Assembly (NCBI GenBank): GCA_903944295.1
Contig: CAJARA010000010.1
Location: forward strand, 1 to 9,004
Source: an uncultured Chloroflexota bacterium
GTDB taxonomy: Bacteria; Chloroflexota; Limnocylindria; Limnocylindrales; Limnocylindraceae
Length of the DNA stretch: 9,004 nt
Direction of reading: 5' to 3'
Shown here: in pieces, positions 6,172-9,004 of the stretch
Layout of the letters: every line of letters begins with the position of its first letter
Position numbering within the stretch: position 1 is the stretch's first letter
Position numbers and translations under genes: made by a program
Notes under the pieces: model-generated
Told to the model about the DNA's origin: nothing
Databases searched by the model: none
Seen by the model: the letters and a program-made list of their open reading frames with translations, nothing else

Positions 6172-6549
6172 TTACTTCTTCTCAATCTTCTTGCCGGCGA
6201 CGGTCTTACGTGCGCCTCGGCGTTGACGTGCATTCGTCTTGGTGCGCTGACCGCGCGACGGCAAGTTCTTACGGTGGCGCGTGCCACGGTAGGTGCCGAC
6301 TTCAATGAGGCGCTTGATGTTCATGGCGATCTCACGGCGCAGGTCGCCCTCGATCTTCTGCCCCTTGTCGACCACTTCGCGAAGGCGATTGATCTGCTCT
6401 TCGGAGAGGTCCTTGACGCGGATGTCTGGGCTGATGGAGGTCTGCTTCAGGATCTTCTGGCTGGTGGTAAGGCCAATGCCGAAGATGTAGGTGAGGGCGA
6501 TCTCAACACGCTTCTCGCGTGGAATATCAACGCCGGCGATTCGTGCCAT
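6172..6549 (-). CDS. rpsM: 30S ribosomal protein S13 (uS13)
   Basis: Head protein of the 30S subunit that forms intersubunit bridges and touches P-site tRNA. The 125-aa protein starts MARIAGVDIPREKRVEIALTYI-type sequence, followed by FGIGLTTSQKIL, the REIAMNIKRLIEVGTYRGTRHRKNLPSRGQRTKTNAR block and a lysine/arginine-rich tail ending KKIEKK. These match S13 throughout. The ATG lies only 4 bp after the rpmJ stop, with GGGATAGGG just upstream, so the two are likely coupled. There is therefore no room for an E. coli-style S4 repressor leader directly before rpsM. Confidence 0.98.
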   Translation of the reverse strand: MARIAGVDIPREKRVEIALTYIFGIGLTTSQKILKQTSISPDIRVKDLSEEQINRLREVVDKGQKIEGDLRREIAMNIKRLIEVGTYRGTRHRKNLPSRGQRTKTNARQRRGARKTVAGKKIEKK

Positions 6550-6553
6550 GGCC

Positions 6554-6667
6554 CTATCCCTGCCGCTGCTTGTGCTTCGGATTTTCGCAAATGACCATGA
6601 CGCGTCCGTGCCGCTTAATCACGAGGCACTTGTCGCATCGAACCTTTACCGAGGCAGAAACCTTCAC
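6554..6667 (-). CDS. rpmJ: 50S ribosomal protein L36 (bL36), zinc-binding type
   Basis: The smallest bacterial ribosomal protein, stabilising 23S rRNA near the GTPase-associated region. I read a 37-residue product beginning MKVSASVKVRCDKC and ending NPKHKQRQG. The zinc ribbon is intact, with C11, C14, C27 and H32. Length is standard (37-38). The start is GTG, with AGGAG five bases upstream in the 16-bp gap after infA; the frame ends in TAG at 6554. Its place between infA and rpsM is the normal one in many phyla. It is short enough to be missed by length-filtered gene searches. Confidence 0.97.
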   Translation of the reverse strand: MKVSASVKVRCDKCLVIKRHGRVMVICENPKHKQRQG

Positions 6668-6683
6668 GTCGTCTCCTGTACTG
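6668..6683 (-). promoter_or_regulatory. Ribosome-binding site for the GTG start of rpmJ
   Basis: The gap between infA and rpmJ holds AGGAG (6673-6677) followed by five bases and GTG at 6667. This decides the start of a very short gene with a non-ATG codon. Confidence 0.8.
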
Positions 6684-6902
6684 CTACTTCAATCGGTAGG
6701 TGATCCGACCCTGTGTCAGATCGTATGGCGAGAGTTCAACCTTTACCCGATCACCTGGAAGGATTCGGATGAAATTCGTCCGAAGCTTCCCGCTGATATA
6801 GGCACGAATCCGATGGCCATTTTCGAGTTCAATGACGAACGATGTGTTCGGCAGTGGCTCGACCACGGTACCTTCGACTTCGATTGAATCCTTCTTCGCC
6901 AA
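6684..6902 (-). CDS. infA: Translation initiation factor IF-1
   Basis: Binds the ribosomal A-site during initiation and helps IF-2 and IF-3 place fMet-tRNA. From TTG 6902 the product is 72 aa, the same as E. coli IF-1, and begins MAKKDSIEVEGTV. The single OB-fold (S1-like) has PNTSFVIELENGHRIRAYISGKL, FIRILPGDRVKVEL, SPYDLTQGRITYR. An in-frame TGA lies at 6915-6917, and the codons after it are AAC GGG GGG TTG TTG GCG, so no ATG or GTG start is possible. TTG 6905 would add one residue (MLAKKD) but leaves no space after the G-run. It is the first gene after the 143-bp intergenic region, so it is the probable first gene of the alpha-operon transcript. Confidence 0.96.
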   Translation of the reverse strand: MAKKDSIEVEGTVVEPLPNTSFVIELENGHRIRAYISGKLRTNFIRILPGDRVKVELSPYDLTQGRITYRLK

Positions 6903-6905
6903 CAA

Positions 6906-6911
6906 CCCCCC
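6906..6911 (-). promoter_or_regulatory. G-run ahead of the infA TTG start
   Basis: GGGGGG immediately precedes TTG-TTG. It can pair weakly with the CCUCC of the 16S tail, and is three bases from the second TTG. It is the only purine-rich element that could serve as the infA ribosome-binding site and is not a canonical one. C-runs upstream could pair with it. Confidence 0.4.
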
Positions 6912-6931
6912 GTTTCAGACTGCGGTGCTGC

Positions 6932-6949
6932 CCCCTGGCGAGCCAGGGG
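6932..6949. repeat. 8-bp perfect inverted repeat (hairpin) in the presumed infA leader
   Basis: CCCCTGGC and GCCAGGGG are separated by two bases; in RNA this would give a stem of about seven pairs with a four-base loop. No U-run follows on either strand, so it is not an intrinsic terminator. It lies downstream of the promoter candidate and 27-44 nt before the infA start, so it would be in the 5' untranslated region and could affect infA translation or message stability (inference). Confidence 0.65.
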
Positions 6950-6984
6950 ACGAGTGGGGAGAGCCCCCAAACGCACGAACGCGG

Positions 6985-7013
6985 AGGATAGCAGAGCCCA
7001 GCCCCCCTCGCAA
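6985..7013 (-). promoter_or_regulatory. Candidate sigma-70-type promoter for the infA-rpoA gene cluster
   Basis: On the minus strand TTGCGA (7008-7013) and TATCCT (6985-6990) are separated by exactly 17 bp, each matching four of six consensus bases. The -10 box is preceded by TGC, the extended -10 motif. Transcription would start near 6978, giving a leader of about 73 nt before infA. It is in the only sizeable intergenic gap of the window, just where an alpha-operon promoter would be expected. Transcription from the upstream secY-adk-map genes could also read through. Confidence 0.55.
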
Positions 7014-7028
7014 CGAAGCCCCCTTCGT
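7013..7028. repeat. 6-bp inverted repeat after map
   Basis: ACGAAG-GGGG-CTTCGT (minus strand) forms a perfect six-pair stem with a four-base loop, 20 bp after the map stop. It has no following U-run, being followed by TGCGAGGGGGG. Its last base is the first T of the candidate -35 box. It could protect the 3' end of the secY-adk-map message or partly terminate it, but a Rho-independent terminator is not supported. Confidence 0.45.
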
Positions 7029-7048
7029 GGGGTTGAGCTCCGCCACGC

Positions 7049-7801
7049 TCAGGGCCTGGTGAGGAGGAGCGGCCCCTCTGGGGTGATCGCGATCGAGTCC
7101 TCGAAGTGGGCGGCGAGGCTCCCATCAATTGTTACAACAGTCCACTCATCGTCCATCACCCCCACCTCTGGGGAGCCGAGGGTGAGCATCGGCTCGATCG
7201 CCAGGCAGTGGCCAGGGGCGAGGGTGAGGCTCTTCCGCCCCGTCCGGTAGTTCGGCACCTGGGGGGCCTCATGCATGGCGCGGCCGATCCCATGCCCCAC
7301 ATACGGCCGCACGATCCCGAGCTTCGCGGCGAGCGCCACATCCTCTATGGCCGCCGAGACCTCCTCAATCGTTGCCCCTGGTCGCGCCGCGGCAATGCCG
7401 GCGTCAAGCGCCTCCCGCGTCACGCGGATCAGTCGCGCCGCCTCAGGGGGCGCCTCCCCTACGTAGAAGCTGCGTGCGGCGTCAGCATGCCAGCCGTCAA
7501 TGATCGCCCCTGCGTCCACTGAGACGAGTGCTCCGAGTTTGATCTCACGCTCGCCCGGGATTCCGTGCACCACCTCGTTATCAATGGAGAGGCAGATCAC
7601 ACTAGGGAAGCCGTGATACCCCTTGAAGTTGGAGCTGGCACCCGCGGCGAGGATGTGGCGTTCAGCGGCGGCGTCAATCTCTGCCGTACTTGCCCCCGGT
7701 ACTGCAAGCTCCTCAACGAGCGCAAGAACTTCGGCAACAACGGCGCCAGCGCGGCGCATCAGCGCCACCTCGGCTGGGCTCTTTCGCGTAATGCCGCTCA
7801 T
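7049..7801 (-). CDS. map: Methionine aminopeptidase, type I
   Basis: Removes the N-terminal methionine from nascent proteins in the cytoplasm. The 250-aa length fits type Ia, with no N-terminal zinc-finger extension. All five metal ligands are visible: D96 (VSVDAGA), D107 (GWHADAARSF), H170 (GHGIGRAMHE), E203 (LAIEPML) and E234 (AHFEDS). H79 in VVHGIPG and H177 match the substrate-side histidines. Start ATG begins MSGITRKSPAEVALMRRAG, the normal type I N-terminus. The upstream gap of 36 bp has no good Shine-Dalgarno sequence at proper spacing, only AGCGG-like bases and a 9-bp repeat of the first codons. adk-map-infA is a classic spc-operon end. Its product also processes the neighbouring ribosomal proteins. 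Confidence 0.97.
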   Translation of the reverse strand: MSGITRKSPAEVALMRRAGAVVAEVLALVEELAVPGASTAEIDAAAERHILAAGASSNFKGYHGFPSVICLSIDNEVVHGIPGEREIKLGALVSVDAGAIIDGWHADAARSFYVGEAPPEAARLIRVTREALDAGIAAARPGATIEEVSAAIEDVALAAKLGIVRPYVGHGIGRAMHEAPQVPNYRTGRKSLTLAPGHCLAIEPMLTLGSPEVGVMDDEWTVVTIDGSLAAHFEDSIAITPEGPLLLTRP

Positions 7802-7815
7802 CTGCTGCCGCTCAT
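7793..7815 (-). repeat. 9-bp direct repeat creating a five-codon mini-ORF at the map start
   Basis: ATGAGCGGC at 7815-7807 is repeated at 7801-7793, the map start. The first copy opens ATG AGC GGC AGC AGA TGA; its TGA (7798-7800) overlaps the map ATG as ATGA, in a different frame. It may be a decoy start or a coupling leader peptide, or a small duplication of no consequence. Confidence 0.5.
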
Positions 7816-7837
7816 TGCTCTCGTCGCTCGCGCCGCG

Positions 7838-8494
7838 CTACGCGCTGAAGCCAACCGCGGCGGCGGTGGCGGCAAGGCGCGACTGAATCTCTGAAATCTC
7901 GCCGACCCCCTCCACCACCTGCAGGCGACCTGATGCGCGGTAGAGCTCCACCACATCGTTGAGCGCGGCGAGCTGATTCTCTAGTCGAGCGGCAACTGTG
8001 GCCGGTGCGTCGTCACTTCGCGTGATGAGGGCCGCGCCGCACGCATCGCAGCGATCCGCAACAGTTGGCGGGCGGTGCGCGACGTGATAGGAGCGACCAC
8101 AGTCTGGGCAGACGCGCCGGCCAGTGAGGCGCGCGGTGAGGATGGAGACGTCAACGTTGAGAAGGATCGCCGAGATCGTTCGTCCGCTGGAGGCGAAGGC
8201 GGCGTCAAGCGCTGCGACCTGCGCCGGGTTGCGTGGAAAGCCATCAAGGATCACGCGCTGCGCAGCGTCAGGTTTCGCGAGTCGTGCGCTGATCATGCCG
8301 ATCGTCACCTCATCAGGGACGAGCTTTCCTGCATCAATGAACGAAGAGGCGGTGCGACCGAGTTCGCTCCCCGCAGCAATCTCCGCGCGGAAGAGGTCGC
8401 CCGTGGCCACATGTGCGGCGCCAGTGGCGGCGGCGAGTGCCTCCGCCTGCGTCCCCTTCCCTGCGCCCGGGGCGCCGAGAAGGACCAAGATCAC
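7838..8494 (-). CDS. adk: Adenylate kinase, zinc-LID type
   Basis: Catalyses ATP + AMP to 2 ADP, balancing adenine nucleotides in the cytoplasm. The 218-aa length is that of the long-LID form. The P-loop is GAPGAGKGT (7-15); the AMP-binding region has TGDLFR (31-36) and DGFPRNPAQ (84-92). LTGRRVCPDCG to CDACG is the LID with four zinc-type cysteines C129, C132, C149 and C152, a feature common in Gram-positive and thermophilic lineages. RSDDAPATVAARLE (159-172) carries the catalytic arginines. The start is GTG overlapping the secY stop as GTGA, with GAGGG nine bases upstream inside secY, so the two are translationally coupled. No other start in the frame fits the P-loop position. Confidence 0.97.
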   Translation of the reverse strand: MILVLLGAPGAGKGTQAEALAAATGAAHVATGDLFRAEIAAGSELGRTASSFIDAGKLVPDEVTIGMISARLAKPDAAQRVILDGFPRNPAQVAALDAAFASSGRTISAILLNVDVSILTARLTGRRVCPDCGRSYHVAHRPPTVADRCDACGAALITRSDDAPATVAARLENQLAALNDVVELYRASGRLQVVEGVGEISEIQSRLAATAAAVGFSA

Positions 8495-9004
8495 TTGATA
8501 AAGCCCTCGTAGTTTCGCATCAGCATCTGTGCCTCAAGCTGCTTCATCGTCTCAACCACCACGCTCACGGCAATCAACAGGCCGGTGCCGCCGAGGCTTA
8601 CGCCGAGGCCGCCAAGGTCACCGAAGAGTGCGCCGAGTGCGTACGGGGAGACGGCGACGATGCCGAGGAAGAGTGAGCCGAGCAGGGTGATCCGTGTGAC
8701 AACCTTGCCGAGATACTCCTCGGTTGGCTTCCCTGGACGAATCCCTGGAACGTAGCCGCCATTCTTTCGCAATTGATCGGCGGTCTCATCCGCCTTGAAG
8801 GTGAACGCGGTGTAGAAGTAGGTGAAGGCAACGGTGAGCAAGAAGTAGAACGGGAGATAGACGATCTCGTTCTGTGGCCCAAGCGTGTTGACAATCCAGG
8901 TTGCACCAGCGGCGACCCACTCAACCTGCGACGCGGTGAAGTAGCCGGCGATCTGTGCCGGGAAGAGGAGGATGCTCATGGAGAAGATGATCGGGATCAC
9001 GCCC
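8491..9004 (-). CDS. secY: Preprotein translocase subunit SecY (partial; N-terminus beyond window)
   Basis: Channel subunit of the SecYEG translocon in the cytoplasmic membrane. The last 170 residues are present; the frame is open to the window edge. The first visible residues, GVIPIIFSMSILLFP, align with the GVIP segment of E. coli SecY transmembrane span 7, so the GTG at 9000 is an internal valine and not a start. The remaining parts are span 8 (NEIVYLPFYFLLTVAFTYFY), the cytoplasmic loop with KADETADQLRKNGGYVPGIRPG whose PGIRPG arginine contacts SecA or the ribosome, span 9 (ITLLGSLFLGIVAVSPYALG) and span 10 (GTGLLIAVSVVVETMKQLE), ending in RNYEGFIK. The stop overlaps adk by 4 bp. Confidence 0.97.
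   Translation of the reverse strand, partial: GVIPIIFSMSILLFPAQIAGYFTASQVEWVAAGATWIVNTLGPQNEIVYLPFYFLLTVAFTYFYTAFTFKADETADQLRKNGGYVPGIRPGKPTEEYLGKVVTRITLLGSLFLGIVAVSPYALGALFGDLGGLGVSLGGTGLLIAVSVVVETMKQLEAQMLMRNYEGFIK

Noticed and set aside
6932..7028. Intrinsic terminator between map and infA
   Set aside because: Both hairpins lack a following T-run on either strand, so Rho-independent termination is not supported.
9000..9004. GTG at 9000 as the start of a short membrane protein
   Set aside because: The codon is the valine of the conserved SecY GVIP segment and the frame stays open to the window edge, so it is internal.
1..9004. Defence system, mobile element, CRISPR or other accessory system
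   Set aside because: Every part of the window is explained by conserved housekeeping genes and short junctions; no transposase, integrase, repeat array or unfamiliar gene was seen.

Overview
The window is one continuous block of housekeeping genes, all on the minus strand. In transcription order (right to left) it runs secY (3' part only), adk, map, infA, rpmJ, rpsM, rpsK, rpsD, rpoA, rplQ, rplM, rpsI, glmM, acpS, alr (5' part only). It is the end of the spc ribosomal-protein operon, the complete alpha operon, the L13/S9 pair and three cell-envelope/lipid genes. I see no mobile element, tRNA, rRNA, CRISPR array, phage gene or defence gene.

The organism is a bacterium with GC-rich DNA and very tight packing. 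Gene junctions range from 4-bp overlaps to a 36-bp gap. The one exception is 143 bp between map and infA, and no stretch over 300 bases lacks a gene. The gene order map-infA-rpmJ-rpsM-rpsK-rpsD-rpoA-rplQ followed by rplM-rpsI-glmM-acpS-alr recalls Actinobacteriota and Chloroflexota. The four-cysteine (zinc-type) S4 and zinc-type L36 fit Chloroflexota-like lineages better than the cysteine-free S4 of mycobacteria. This placement is an inference from gene order and motifs, not a phylogeny.

Region by region: 8491-9004 encodes the last four membrane spans of the SecY translocon. 7049-8494 encodes adenylate kinase and methionine aminopeptidase. 6906-7048 is the only real intergenic region; it holds a good sigma-70-type promoter candidate (TTGCGA, 17 bp, TGC-TATCCT) and G/C-run hairpins in the presumed infA leader. 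2869-6905 encodes IF-1, L36, S13, S11, S4, the RNA polymerase alpha subunit, L17, L13 and S9. 1-2847 encodes phosphoglucosamine mutase (cell-wall sugar), holo-ACP synthase (fatty-acid carrier activation) and alanine racemase (D-Ala for peptidoglycan). The layout would tie ribosome, RNA polymerase, secretion and envelope synthesis to common growth-rate control.

The most useful details are about starts and junctions. infA can only start at TTG. rpmJ is a 37-codon gene starting with GTG. S9 probably starts at an internal GTG with a near-ideal ribosome-binding site. L13 has three competing start codons. glmM and acpS have no visible Shine-Dalgarno sequence and are probably translated by coupling. 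RpoA carries an acidic tail encoded by a short DNA repeat. I found no convincing undescribed system here; the findings are regulatory or start-site observations and most are modest.
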